From NCBI GenBank assembly GCA_024364735.1, contig JAGFNQ010002615.1, forward strand, positions 92,950 through 156,949: a stretch of DNA of 64,000 bases. The letters are read 5' to 3'. The DNA is from Boesenbergia rotunda. Lineage: Eukaryota; Streptophyta; Magnoliopsida; Zingiberales; Zingiberaceae. The notes beneath the pieces were generated by a model that worked only from the letters and a program-made list of their open reading frames with translations, made no database searches and was not told the origin of the DNA. Positions 21,924 through 33,555 of this stretch are shown here, one piece after another. Both the position numbers and the translations under genes were made by a program. Each line of letters opens with the position of its first letter. Within the stretch, counting starts at the first letter, position 1.

Positions 21924-23624
21924 ATGGCGTTGAGAGAAGGCTTTTCCACCACCTGACCTCCATTCTTCGATGGCGCAGATTTCCAATATTGGAGATCGAA
22001 GATGGAATATTACTTGAAGATGGATATCAACACTTGGTTCGCGGTGAAGGAGGACTTCATCCCTCCAAAGGATGATGAAGGCAAAGAACTTGAGTCTTTG
22101 CGGTGGATGGCTGAACAAACTCGGAAGAGTGAAGCTGACGCAAAGGTGGTTGTCACTCTACAATGCGACATGAACAAAGACCAACTCATCAAGGTTGGTC
22201 CTTTCACAAGTACAAAGGACTTGTGGAACAAGCTCATCGAACTCCACGAGGGCACCCGAGATTCAAGAATCGCCAAGAGGGATTTATTTCTCAACCAATT
22301 ACAAAACTTTTCCATGAAGGAAAATGAATCGGTAAGTGAGCTACATAGTCGGTTCAAGGAAGTCCTCAATGGGCTTCATTTGATTGATGAAAAGGTCGAG
22401 AATCGCGACCTTGTGAGGTATGTACTAAAAGCATTTCCAAGGAATGCTTTGTGGTCATCCATGGTGGATGCCTACAAAGTCTCCAAAGATTTATCCATTG
22501 TTAAGTTAGATGATTTTTTTTGTGAAATGGAATTGCATGAAATGGCTAACAAAGGCCCCAAGGAGAAGGGGATTGCCTTAGTTGCAAGGGAACGATCCAA
22601 TAAGAAGAAAAAGGAGAAGGAAGTCTCTTCATCTTCATCCTCTTCCGAATCCGAGTCCGATTCTGAGGAAGATGGCAGCAGCTCCTCATCCTCCGAGTTG
22701 GCGAATTTTGTGAGAAGGATGATGAGAAGGGGTCGACGCTTCAATGGTAAAGGTAATCCTAGTGAAGCTAAACTTGATAAGACTAATGCTTCTTGCTATG
22801 AGTGTGGTAGGAAAGGGCATTTCAAGAATGAATGCCCGAAGCTAAAGAAGAAGAAGGAGAAATCCAAAAAGAAAGAAGAAAAATCCAAGAAGAAGAAAAA
22901 GGCCTTGAAGGTCACTTGGGATGAATCCTCCTCAAGCTCATCCGATGAAGAGTAGGAGGAGAAGAGCACAAGACATGTGGCACTCATGGCTCTTAGAGAG
23001 GAAAGCAGTGATGAATCATCCAACTCCTCAAACGCGGCTTCATTATCTTCGGATGATAAAGAGGTAACTTCTCCCGAACTTAAGAAATGTTATAGAGCTA
23101 TTACATGTTTAACCAATATGTTAAAGAAGTCAAAGAATAAGGTCAAATCATTACAATTAGAAATTGAACAATTGAAAGCATCTAGGGATGATAACATAGA
23201 TGACTTGCATGTTGAAATGTTAGAGGATGAAATTAAATCATTGAAACTTGAGGTTGAACACTTGAAATCCTCTAAGGTTGAGGATGTAGATGATTTGCAT
23301 GATGAATTGCTAGAAGAAGAGAACAAATCATTGAAGAGTGAAGTTGAGAAGCTTAAGAATATTCTTGAGAAGTTCTTAACTAGCTCTAAGACCCTAGACA
23401 TGAACTTCAATGCCCAAAGGGCAGTTTACAATAGGGCCGGTATTGGTTACCGACCCAAAGAACCTTCATGTGTGTCTCTTATGTCTAGGGCTGATATGAG
23501 ACAATCTAGGACACCCAAGGTTCAAAAGAAAGTTGTCAAGGCATGGGTGCCTAAGTCTTGTTTAGTTGATGTTTTAGGTCCCAAGGTTTGGGTACCTAAA
23601 ACTTCTATTTTTCAAATTGTGTAG
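21924..23624 (+). pseudogene. Gag of A1, with early stop and internal stop
   Basis: The start at 21924 (MALREGF) is the first ATG after the primer site and is in frame with all that follows. A TGA at 21954-21956 (codon 11) interrupts it. The frame then runs through YWRSKMEYYLKMDINTWF, a UBN2-type gag core (LWNKLIELHEGT), an acidic serine-rich stretch and one CCHC knuckle CYECGRKGHFKNEC (about 22794-22836). Next come lysine-rich repeats and a TAG at 22953-22955. A long coiled-coil region with repeated LKLEVEHLKSS-like units leads to a C-terminus with VWVPKTSIFQIV and TAG at 23622-23624. The long coiled coil after the knuckle and the VWVPK end are SIRE-like. Confidence 0.85.
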
Positions 23625-23627
23625 GTT

Positions 23628-26600
23628 ATGATTGAGGGGGAGCATCTATCATCTTGGTTCGTTGATAGTGGATGCTCCAAACACATGACCGGGGATAGAT
23701 CATTGTTTACCACACTTCACAAGAAAAGTAGAGGTAATGTTTCATTTGGTAACAATGGTAGTCTTAAGGTCATAGGAATAGGAGACATTCAAATATTCGA
23801 ATGTCTTAGAATTTCAAATGTCCTTCTAGTTAAGGGAATGATTTTTAATCTCCTAAGTGTCAGTCAATTGTGTGACACGGGTTACACAATTGATTTTCAA
23901 CCAAGTCAATGTCTAGTTAGACAACATGACACCTTGGACACAGTACTAGTAGGAGCAAGAGTAGACAATATCTATCAAGTTTCATTTAAAAGTGCTACTA
24001 ATGTTTCTGCTAAGTGTTTCATGTCAAAAGAAGAAGAGTCTACCCTTTGGCACCGGAGGCTAGCACATGTGAACATGAAGAACATCCGGAAATTGGCCAA
24101 CAAGGGATTAGTTCGTGGCTTACCAAGCATCAAGTATGAAAAGGACAAACTTTGTGATGCATGTCAAATTGGTAAGCAAACAAAATCTGCACATAAAGGT
24201 AAAAGCGCTGTAAGTACATCTACTGCTTTAGATTTACTTCACATGGATCTATTTGATTGTAGTACTATCATATCATTGAATGGAAGTAGATATTGCTTTG
24301 TTATCATTGATGATTTTACTAGATATACATGGACTTACTTTTTAAAATATAAGGACCAAACCTTAGATGTTTTCATTTCTTTTTGTAGAAGAGTTGAAAA
24401 TGAAAAATCATCAACAATTAAGACAATTAGAAGTGATCATGGAGGTGAATTTCAAAACCAACGGTTTTTAGAATTTTGTCAAGATAGAGGGTATAGGCAT
24501 GAGTTCTCCACTCTTAGCACACCACAACAAAATGGTGTTGTAGAGAGGAAGAACTGTGTTCTACAAGAGGCTGCACGAAGCATGCTTAATGAGTACTCAC
24601 TACCGAGTTACTTATGGGCTGAAGCTGTAAATACAGCTTGCTATGTGCAAAATCGAGTCCTCATCCATAGGTTTGTAGGAAAGACTCCTCATGAACTTTG
24701 GTTTGGAAAATCACCTACAGTTAAACACCGTAGGGTGTTTGGTTGTAACGTATTCATTCTAAACACCAAGGACCACCTTGGAAAGTTCACGGTAAAGGCT
24801 GATGAAGGGATACTAGTCGGGTACTCCCTCGTTAGCAAAGCCTATCGAGTCTACAATAAGAAGTCTAGATTAGTTGAAAAATCTTCTGATGTTGTCTTTG
24901 AAGAAATTCCAAAAGTCAATGGACAACCAGAAGATGAGGTTCAACTCGAACTTAGGAGACTAAGTTTGGGTGAAACTCCAAATGTTGTTGATGGTGATGA
25001 ATCAAATGACGGTAAGCCTAGACAACCCATAGATCAGCCGGATCCTGAGGCTGACCTTGTGTCTAGTGAACCCATTCAAGAAGCACCACCAATACCAAGG
25101 CAAACTAGATTAGCCTTTAGTCATCCCCAAGATCAAATTATTGGAGACATCTATCATGGGGTTAGAACTAGGTCATTCTTTAGGAATGAGGCTAATGAAG
25201 TTGCCTTAACTTCTGAAATTGAACCTAGAAAAATTGATGAAGCATTAAATGATCCCGATTGGATCATTGCAATGCAAGATGAACTAGGTCAATTCGAGAG
25301 GAGTCAAGTTTGGGACTTAGTCCCTAGACCTAAGAAGACCACCATCATTGGAACCAAATGGGTCTTCAAAAACAAATTGAACCATAAGGGAGAAATCATT
25401 AGAAACAAGGCACGCTTAGTAGCCAAGGGCTACAGTCAAGTTGAAGGCCTTGATTATGATGAGACCTATGCTCCCGTGGCACGATTAGAATCCATCCGGT
25501 TGATGCTTGCATTTGCAGCACATCGGGGTTTCAAATTATATCAAATGGATGTCAAATCGGCCTTCCTAAATGGTTTGATTAGAGAAGAGGTCTATGTGGA
25601 ACAACCTCCGGGGTTTGAGAGTACCGAATTCTCAAACCACGTGTTCAAGCTCAAAAAGGTACTTTATGGCCTTAAACAAGCACCCCGAGCTTGGTACGAG
25701 CGGTTGTCGACATTTTTAATTGACAAAGGCTTCGTTAGAGGTCAAATAGACCCTACACTATTTCTACGTAGAGATGGTGACAATATTTTTGTGGCCCAAG
25801 TATATGTCGATGACATAATTTGTGGCTCAAACAACAAGGGCTATTTAAATGAATTCATTGGACACATGGAAAGTGAATTTGAAATGAGTCTAGTGGGGAA
25901 GTTAACTTTCTTCCTTGGACTCGAAATCAAGAAAACTCGCGATGGTATCCATGTGCACCAATCAAAATACACACAAAAAATGCTTCGAAAATTCAATAGA
26001 GTGATTCAAGAGAGGTAACCACTCCCATGGCTACAAATACAAGATTAGATAATGATGAGAGTGGTAAACCCGTTGATTTGACTCAATATCGAAGCATGAT
26101 AGGGAGTTTGCTATACCTCACAGCTAGTCGACCTGATATTCTTTTCGCTGTGGGTATGTGCGCTAGGTATCAAGTTTATGCCAAGGAATCTCATCTAATC
26201 GCTGTTAAGAGAAATTTGAGATATCTGAAAGGCACAATTGGAGTCGGTCTTTGGTACCCCCGTACCGAATCATTTGATTTAATTGGCTATACCGATTCCG
26301 ACTACGCTGGATGTAAGTTGGATCGGAAAAGCACAAGTGGGGGTTGCCAATTTCTGGGATCATCTTTAGTTAGTTGGTCAAGTCGGAAGCAACATTGTGT
26401 TGCTCTCTCCACGACCGAGGTAGAATATATTGCTATGGGAGAGAGTGTATCACAATTGTTGTGGATGATTCACACTCTAGAGGACAATGGATTGAGTTAC
26501 AAAAGTGTGTAAGTGTTGTGTGACAACATTAGCATAATTAATCTAACCAAGAATCCAGTCCATCATTCTAGGACCAAACATATTGAAGTGCGTCACCACT

Positions 26601-26746
26601 TCATTAGGGATCATGTTGCTAGGGGAGATATTGTACTCTCACATGTAGAATCCAAGTCAAACCTCGCTGACATTTTCACTAAACCACTCCCCGAAAATGA
26701 GTTTAGCTTCTTAAGAAGGGAGTTGGGAATGTGTCGTGCTTCATAA
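23628..26746 (+). pseudogene. Pol of A1 (protease, integrase, reverse transcriptase, RNase H)
   Basis: It is in frame with gag past the TAG at 23622. Motifs in order are protease WFVDSGCSKHMTGD (about 23655), the integrase HHCC region with LWHRRLAHVNM and CDACQIGKQTK (about 24045-24190), integrase core residues in LLHMDLFD and IRSDHGGEF (24230-24450), RT with YQMDVKSAFLNG and YVDDIICGSNN (about 25530-25830), and RNase H with YTDSDYAGCKLDRKSTSG and LSTTEVEYIAM (about 26290-26440). The frame changes near 26000 and there is a TAA at 26510-26512. The final stop is at 26744-26746. Domain order makes it Copia. The breaks show this copy cannot produce an intact protein. Confidence 0.92.
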
Positions 26747-27287
26747 ATTTCAAAATGCATCGAAAACCCTTCATGATAAGTTCTAATTGTTGAGATACAA
26801 TTGGGTAACTTTGGGGACATCTCACACAAACTATAAGGTTTACCAAAACGTTTTTGTTTGCTAGAAATGGGGTGAGATGTTAGGATCAACTCAATTTCTC
26901 AAAATGTCATTGCATCCCTTGAGAAATTAAGTTAACGAGATAAAAATCACTTCGGTGACCAAGTATGGGGAAAACCAATGCATAACACATGTGTATTTGG
27001 CTCCATGATCATACTTGGACATTCCAATCAAGGAAACATGATTGGAAACTTGAATTTGGCACAATCTTGGTTAAAACTTGTTTGAATGATTGTTGATTGA
27101 GTTTGACTCCACTTGGGTAGAGCAAAGTGATTATTGAAGCTATAAGGACCTTTGATCCTTGTTTAGGGATCAATTATAGTCAAGGGATCACTTCCAAGAT
27201 TGATATCTTTCATCAAATCCTTTCAGAAAATGTGTCAAAGTCTGAAACTGAAAGTCTCAGATCGTATCTGGGAATTTCAGGAACCCT
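26747..27287 (+). other. A1 spacer between pol and the hairpin array
   Basis: AT-rich sequence after the pol stop with no convincing ORF or RNA gene. Simple direct similarity to the LTR was not seen until the hairpin array begins. Confidence 0.5.
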
Positions 27288-27646
27288 GATCGGTCACCGG
27301 ACCGATCTGGCTCCATCCTGTTGGGATCGGTTCACAAACCGATCAGAGGGGTCACAGAGACTTAACGAAATCCTGATCAAACACTCTGTGCTTGCCTGGA
27401 TCGGTCCCCAGACCGATCCGGCACCCTGTGGTGATCGGTCCAGAAACCGATCAGGAGGGCTTCTCGAAAATCATCTAACCCTAATGATTGCTTCCTGATC
27501 GATCATCCGATCGATCAGGATCCTGCCTGATCGGTCACCCGACCGATCAAGACCAGGCCAGAGCTTGATCGGTCTGGGTGCTCCTAGATCGAACGGTGAT
27601 CCGTTCAACCGCATTAAATTTCGGTTGGTGGACAGATCCACCAACC
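27288..27646 (+). repeat. Internal hairpin array of A1, upstream of the extra ORF
   Basis: Six or more GATCGGTC-type hairpins lie here, for example GATCGGTC-accg-GACCGATC at 27288, GATCGGTT-caca-AACCGATC near 27333 and GATCGATC-atcc-GATCGATC near 27497. One stem change (GGTC/GACC to GGTT/AACC) is compensatory. The block ends in a different perfect hairpin, GGTTGGTGGA-caga-TCCACCAACC (27623-27646). It resembles the arrays in the LTRs but sits inside the element, just upstream of the leader of the extra ORF. Confidence 0.8.
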
Positions 27647-30367
27647 AAATAACTCTGCGAAAACTTCTCATCTCCCAAGCCCTAGCGCCGAACCTCCTCA
27701 CTTGCGCCTCTTCATCCCGTGCGAGCAACTTCCTCCTATGCGCGTGAGCCTCTCTGCGGTTTCCCTTTTCCTGCCCGTGCTCTCCTACCGTCTCCTCTGC
27801 GCGAGAGCTCCTCTCTGTATTTGGCAAGTTTGTCTCGCTGAAGCTTTCTGCGCCGAGACCTTCTTCCGCGCGATTTCTTTCTCCAACCTTCAAGAACTTT
27901 CTCCATGACACCTAAGTAAGTTTTTGTTGGTTAGTTCACTTTGTGAATCAGTTCATGGGTTTTGTATTTGCACTAACCATGTTTTGATGTTGTGCCGTGA
28001 ACTCACATTTTGGCCGCGACCCTTCCTTGCCATGACCATTTACTTTCATTGATTAAACTCATCTTACTTGATCAATTCTATTTTACTTGGTTATTTCTCC
28101 TATGATTTAGTCTTGGGTCCTTGATTAACCTGTGTTCATATGATCAACTCCATCGAATGTGATTTCATTCTTGTGTCTTGATCATGTTCTCTGATTGGGT
28201 CTTTGATTATATCTTATCTTTTGATCAAACCTTAACCTATATCATGATTCGATTCACTTCTCTTAATCAAATCTGGTGTTATGACCAATTCAAATCTTTA
28301 GAAAATCATCAAAGGGTAAAGAACCCGCAGAGGGCAGCGCGAAGGGGAAAGCCCCTTCCTCATCTGCGCCCTCCAGAAGGCCTCAGCCTTCCTCGAGCTC
28401 CCGCTTTCCAAATGCTGCCTGTGAGCAGGCTTTCCAATCATGAACCTTCAAATTGTTACCCTGCCGATCGATAGATGTTCCTTTCCTGACTGAGTATTGT
28501 CCCTCGATCATGGAGATCGTCACTGCTTACAATCTTGGCTTTCTCCTCACCCTTGAGAGGCCAATCAATCATGACCTTGTCTCCGAGTTTTACAACAACC
28601 TCCAACCGGGTCCTCAAGGCGGCTTCGAGTTCACTACTCGAGTCGCCAAAAGGACTCTTGATTTTTCCTATGACATTCTAGCAGAGTATCTGGTGTAACG
28701 ACCCGGAAAATTCTCTTAATATTTTCTTAAAATATTGAGCATGTCTAAATAATTTTCCGAGGGACCTAGAAATATTTATATAAAATTTGGCCTAGAAATC
28801 CATATTTTCTCAATTAAATTGAGAAAACTAAGTACTAATGGGCCTTATATGGGCTTTTTAGTACCATGATTATTGGTGAATTTTAGGTGAAAATTTATAG
28901 AAATATGAAGGGATTTTAATAAGAAATATTAACATAATTATGGGGGAATTTTTTTAGGATTTTCAAAAATTACTAGGAAAATAAAATAAAATAAGTGGAA
29001 AAAAATTATGCATTTACCAAGGATTAAACCTTGGACCTCTTGTACAACCATGCATGCTTTAACCAACTCATCTAGCAAGGGAATGTTATAAGGGAATGAA
29101 ATGGAGATTGGTTAAGGCTTAGAAGAAGATGAAGGGTCATGGAGAGACTCTTCATTTACCTCATTAATGGGTGATAAATAGGGGGGTTTGGGAGTTTCTT
29201 TCTTTCTTCCTTCAATTGCATTTCCTCTCCTCCTCCTTCCTCATTCTAGCCGAACACCTCAAAGGGAGTTCTTCCTTGGAAAAGTTCCACCAAGGCTTCA
29301 TCTCCAAGATCTAAGGTTTTCACAAGAGTACAAGGGCTAAGGGTAGTCAAGAGGCAACAAGATTTCCATCCTTCTCTCAAATCTAAGGTTTATAATCAAG
29401 ACCAACCAATGTAAGACTCCCTCACCTGTGGTATAATGATTTTTCTTGAAGATTTACATGATATGAAAATCTTGTATGTGATGTTTATGTTGGAAAACCA
29501 AAGGAAACCCATGAACCTAACCTTATAGGTTTCGGCCACCATGGGTTCTTGGTCTATAATGATGATAAAAATCTTCATAATGTTGTCTAATATGTTCTCA
29601 TGATGTTTAGAGATTAAATATAATTTTTGAGAATTTTTGGGGTACCCTAGGATCCCCTAGGGTTTCGGCCATCCCATGAATCCATGGGTAGAGTTGAACT
29701 TAAACCCTCAAGCATGTGGTTTGTGTGTTATCATGATATAAGGGAGATTGAGGGGGGCTTATGTGAACTTTTACAAGGCATTGTGACCCCCATAAGTTTC
29801 GGCCAAGTTGGACCTAGGGCAATAAGTTAGGGATTTCCCTCAAGCAAGGGTCCCAATGGCTTCATGGTAGAGTATGTTTAGTGTTAATGTTTGATTGGGG
29901 ATTTTATGGAATTTTTTCCATGAACCCATGGCCTTGTAGGGTTTCGGCCAGCACATGGAAAGAGGGCTAAAGGTTAGGGATAACCCTAATTATGAGCCCT
30001 AATGGCCTCCCATGGTCTTATAAGTAAAGTATGATTGGTTCCTTACCTTATGCTATGTTACATGATTAATGGAATGATGGAATCTAGCCCTATAGGTTTC
30101 GGCCAAGCAAAGAAATTTAGGGTTTGGAAGGAGTTAGGGTTCAAAGAATGATGGTTTATGCTTACTATGAAGTATATATATGTATAGGTTCAAGCATGTG
30201 GTAGAAATCATGTTACCAATAACCCTAAGTTTAAGCACCATGTTTTATGTTTTATGTCTTATGTTTATGATTGGATGTCATGCTTAATAGGGTTATTTAT
30301 GAATGTCTTATGTTTATGCCATGTACTTGGATGGTAGGTAGCATGTTTATGGAAGTCCTACCTATGT

Positions 30368-30745
30368 ATGCTCATGTTATGTTAAGAACCATGCTATGTT
30401 ATATGCTCATGTTATGTTAAGAACCATGCTATGTTATATGCTCATGTTATGTTAAGAACCATGCTATGTTATTTTGTAGGTTTATGTTCATGATAAGAAT
30501 GATGCCATGATAAGTATGTTATGTTTATGTTTATGATAAGAATGATGTCATGATAAGTATGTTAGGTTTATGTTCATGATAAGAATGATGCCATGATAAG
30601 TATGTTATGTTTATGTTCATGATAAGGATGATGCATGCCATGTTTTATGAATGATGATGCATGTCATGTTTTATGAATGATGATGCATGCCATGGTTTAT
30701 GAAAGAAGATGCATGCCATGTTATGAATGAAAGATGATGCTTATG
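30368..30745. repeat. ATG-rich tandem repeats in the solo LTR
   Basis: Three 35-bp units (30368-30472, starting ATGCTCATGTTATG) are followed by about four units of roughly 47 bp built on TTCATGATAAGAATGATGCC. Several shorter units built on GATGCATGCCATG come next. The whole stretch is one family of related ATG-rich phrases. Confidence 0.85.
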
Positions 30746-30944
30746 TCTTTAAGGCATAAATATGCTAAACGGCACGGTCGATGATCGACGGTACGACGGT
30801 CGTGAGGACCGGTAAATGGGCCGGTAGACAGGCCGAGCCGTAACAAGTTATGTTATGTTAAAAATGCCATGAATGTCTTATGAATGATGAAGCATGTAAA
30901 GTATTTTACTTTATGAATGGGCTTGTACCGGACCGAAGTATGGG

Positions 30945-31100
30945 TCCAAGGGATGGGCACCTTAAGAATGCCCCGGTTCTGAACTACCGACTATGCTGTC
31001 CACGGTTCTGGCACTACCGTAGCTGTGCAATAGGGATGGGCACCTTAAGAACGCCTCGGTTCGGGGACTACCAACTATGCTGTCCTTACCCTAGTAGGTC
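30945..31100. repeat. Imperfect direct repeat in the solo LTR
   Basis: GGGATGGGCACCTTAAGAA occurs near 30950 and again near 31032. Each copy is followed by a related stretch ending in CTATGCTGTCC. The spacing is about 82 bp. Confidence 0.8.
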
Positions 31101-33011
31101 GAGGCTAGCTATCTCGTACTTACTTAGGGATGCGCGCTTATGATGTATGTATGTGGTACAAGCCATGGCCCAATGATATGATGAATATGTTTAAGCATTT
31201 AAAAGTATGTTTTAGAAAAAAAGTTAAGCATCCTTATGTATATGCACTCCCCTCATGCATTCATTCATGTTATGCATTATGCTATGGTAACAAGACTTGA
31301 TGCTTACTCTTTATGTTAAGAAAGATGCATGAGAAGAATTGATCTATGCCATGATTATGTTAACAGGATGCTCATATGCTATGATAAGAAGTATGCCTAT
31401 GTATCATGCCATGCTAGGAACGTTTATGATGTTTATGTTTATACCATGTAGTATGTCATGTTTAGAATGTTTACTATGTTTACGCTTATGCCATGTCTCA
31501 TGCCATGATAGGAATGTTCACTTATGTTTATGATCATGCCATGTTCAATATATGATAAATGATTCAAGTTGTTATGTCCTAAGTAGAGCACTAAGTATGT
31601 TGATGTTTTATGTGCTCATTATGAGATGATGAATGGTTTTTGTGAGTAGGAAAGAGTCTTACTAAGCCTATGTGCTTATAGTCTTATTTCCTTATACCGC
31701 AGATCATTCAAGGGGACAATGATGGAAGCAGCAGGAAGGCAAGAAATCATGTGTGTGGTAGTGACTTGGCCCAGGAAACCCTATGTTTATCGTTTATGCT
31801 AGAACTTGACTTTGGTCTCTTATATGCTTGAATGCTTGAATAATGACTTATGGAACTCTATGATATGATGTTAAGTATGACATGATATGACATGATATGA
31901 TGTTTAAGTATGAAGTCAATATGTCAAGGTTCCTATGTCATTATGTTAAGGATGTTAGTAGGGCATGTATAAGTTAAAGTTATTCCGCTGCCTTATGATG
32001 TCTACATGCCTTAAGTATGTTAACGTAACGCCGCTTTATGAAAAAAAACGGGCGTTACATCTGGGTGGTAGATGATCACCCAACCTGTATTCGATCTATC
32101 CCGAGCTTCCTGACCCTCTATTGGCCCCGTTCGCGGATGTTACTCCTGATGGCATATATCAGTATTTCTTTGGTCATCCCTGCTCGGCCGGTCTCGATGA
32201 GTTGGGTCCTGAGTTTCCTACCTTTGCAGCACTTCGTCTCTCTCCCACTAGTTACATCTTGTTCAAGATTATCATAAATTGTATCCTACCAATCACTTCC
32301 AAGCCCCTAACTGAGATCCGACCCTATCACTGCCTGATGCTCTACGGCATGCACCGCCGTTTGGACTTCGATATCATGGAGAGCATCTTCCAGTCCATCC
32401 TATCCTATCGCGAGCCGAGTCACCGCACGGTCTACATGCCATTTGGTCATGTCATCACCGATTGGCTTATGTCAGTAGGTGTAGATGTCACCAAGGGCAG
32501 GACCATGCCCATGGTGAAACAAGATTGCAGACTCGGTCGGCAGGCATTTGCCAAGTCCAGCATCATTGTTAGGGAGCATGATCGGGTGTTGGTGTGGAAG
32601 GATGGTAGGGTTCTTGGTGAGCTACCGAGGGGAGGTCCACAGGTTCAGGCGCCAACCAATGCTGCTGCTGATTACGACGATGAGCCCGAGCCAAATCTGC
32701 GCTGGCAGATTTTAGAGCTGGATCAGACCTTCCAGCATGACTTTCAGTTGCGAGAGATTTACCGTGAGGAGGTCCGCTCACAGTTCTGATCCATCGATCG
32801 CAAACTTACATCAGTAGAGTCGACTGTCTCCGAGGTTAGCACGTTGCAGCAAACCTGGTACGGTGAGTGGCGCCGACATACATTTCCTGGGGATGCCCCT
32901 TCCGGTAGTGCTGCACCTGGGTCCGTGGATGCTGATGATACGCTGGATGATCCGATGCATGCTGACCCCCCCCCCCCGCTGATGACTGATATATTCTGTG
33001 GTTGTTTGTGA

Positions 33012-33541
33012 TTTGTCTTTCTGATCTCCTGGATTGTATGACTCTTAGGCTGTATGCCTAGTGACTTGACTTCTCTGGCCTTGTGTCATACTTGTTTGAC
33101 TTCGATGCATTGATATGCATCTGTTTGGTTGTTTGGTTGGATGCACTGATCTTTTGCTTGCCTTATCATGCTTAGGATGTTGGCTTATATGAGTTCACAT
33201 GATCACTATTTGTTTATATGCCTCATTCATGCTTATGATGCCATGTTCATATGATACATATGCTTGATTTATCATGCCCTATTTTTGTCATATGTGTTCA
33301 TATGTTTATCAAAAATCAATCAAATCTTTATTATTTTGGGATACCCCTAGGGTTGAGGGGGAGTATGGTTAAACTTAATAGCCCCTCTAGACCCTTTTCG
33401 GTGTTCGACAAAGGGGGAGAGTGTGGTTGGGTAAGTTTAGGATTGATATGCTATAGGGGGAGGATCCTGATTCCCCTATGATTCTGGATTTGAGGAAATT
33501 GATTGAGAATCCCTAAACTTAAAATCGGGTTGTCAAACAAC
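33012..33541 (+). other. A1 3' untranslated region
   Basis: T-rich sequence with repeated CATATG and GATGC-like words, then GGGGGAG blocks typical of the 3' part of SIRE-like elements. No gene was seen. Confidence 0.6.
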
Positions 33542-33555
33542 AAAAAGGGGGAGAT
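33542..33555 (+). promoter_or_regulatory. Polypurine tract of A1
   Basis: AAAAAGGGGGAGAT lies directly before the 3' LTR start TGTTGATGC. It is a classic plus-strand primer tract. Confidence 0.88.

Larger units (their letters stand above)
28694..32059 (+). mobile_element. Solo LTR, Ty3/Gypsy-like (3366 bp), with 5-bp target duplication TCTGG
   Basis: It starts TGTAACGACCCGG and ends GGGCGTTACA, so the ends are a 7-bp inverted repeat with TG/CA termini. TCTGG flanks both sides (28689-28693 and 32060-32064). No primer site or coding domains lie inside, so it is one LTR left after recombination. The TGTAACGACCCGG start and great length suggest a Gypsy chromovirus (Tekay/Del-like) LTR, which is an inference. 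Orientation is arbitrary but matches the usual TGTAACG start. A phrase containing GGTTTCGGCCA recurs five times between 29528 and 30110. Confidence 0.9.
27905..33011 (+). pseudogene. Extra spliced ORF of A1 (env-like position, plant transposon protein type), broken
   Basis: The first exon would be ATGACACCTAA (27905-27915) followed by a GTAAGT donor. A 386-nt intron ends with CTTTAG at 28301, and exon 2 starts at 28302 and keeps the frame (KSSKGKEPAEGSAKGKAP). The frame runs to 28693, where a solo LTR is inserted, and resumes in phase at 32065. It ends at 33009-33011. Predicted length is about 450 residues: a basic Ser/Pro-rich N-terminus, then a globular region with FYNNLQPGPQGGFEF, ILPITSKPLTEIRPYHCLML and PFGHVITDWLMSVGV, then an acidic C-terminus. 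The globular part resembles the putative plant transposon protein family found downstream of pol in plant retroelements. No signal peptide or membrane span is evident, so an envelope role is not supported. Breaks are TGA at 28441-28443, 32073-32075 and 32787-32789. Confidence 0.65.

Noticed and set aside
27127..27911. ORFs of 123 and 146 codons over the A1 hairpin array
   Set aside because: They read through hairpins and a CT-rich leader on both strands. The protein content simply reflects the repeated GATCGGTC motif.
30880..31143. 87-codon ORF inside the solo LTR
   Set aside because: It is created by an 82-bp imperfect direct repeat and has no domain.
27905..33011. Calling the extra A1 ORF a retroviral envelope gene
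   Set aside because: It has the position of env-like ORFs, but there is no signal peptide, membrane segment or cleavage site visible, so only a neutral label is justified.
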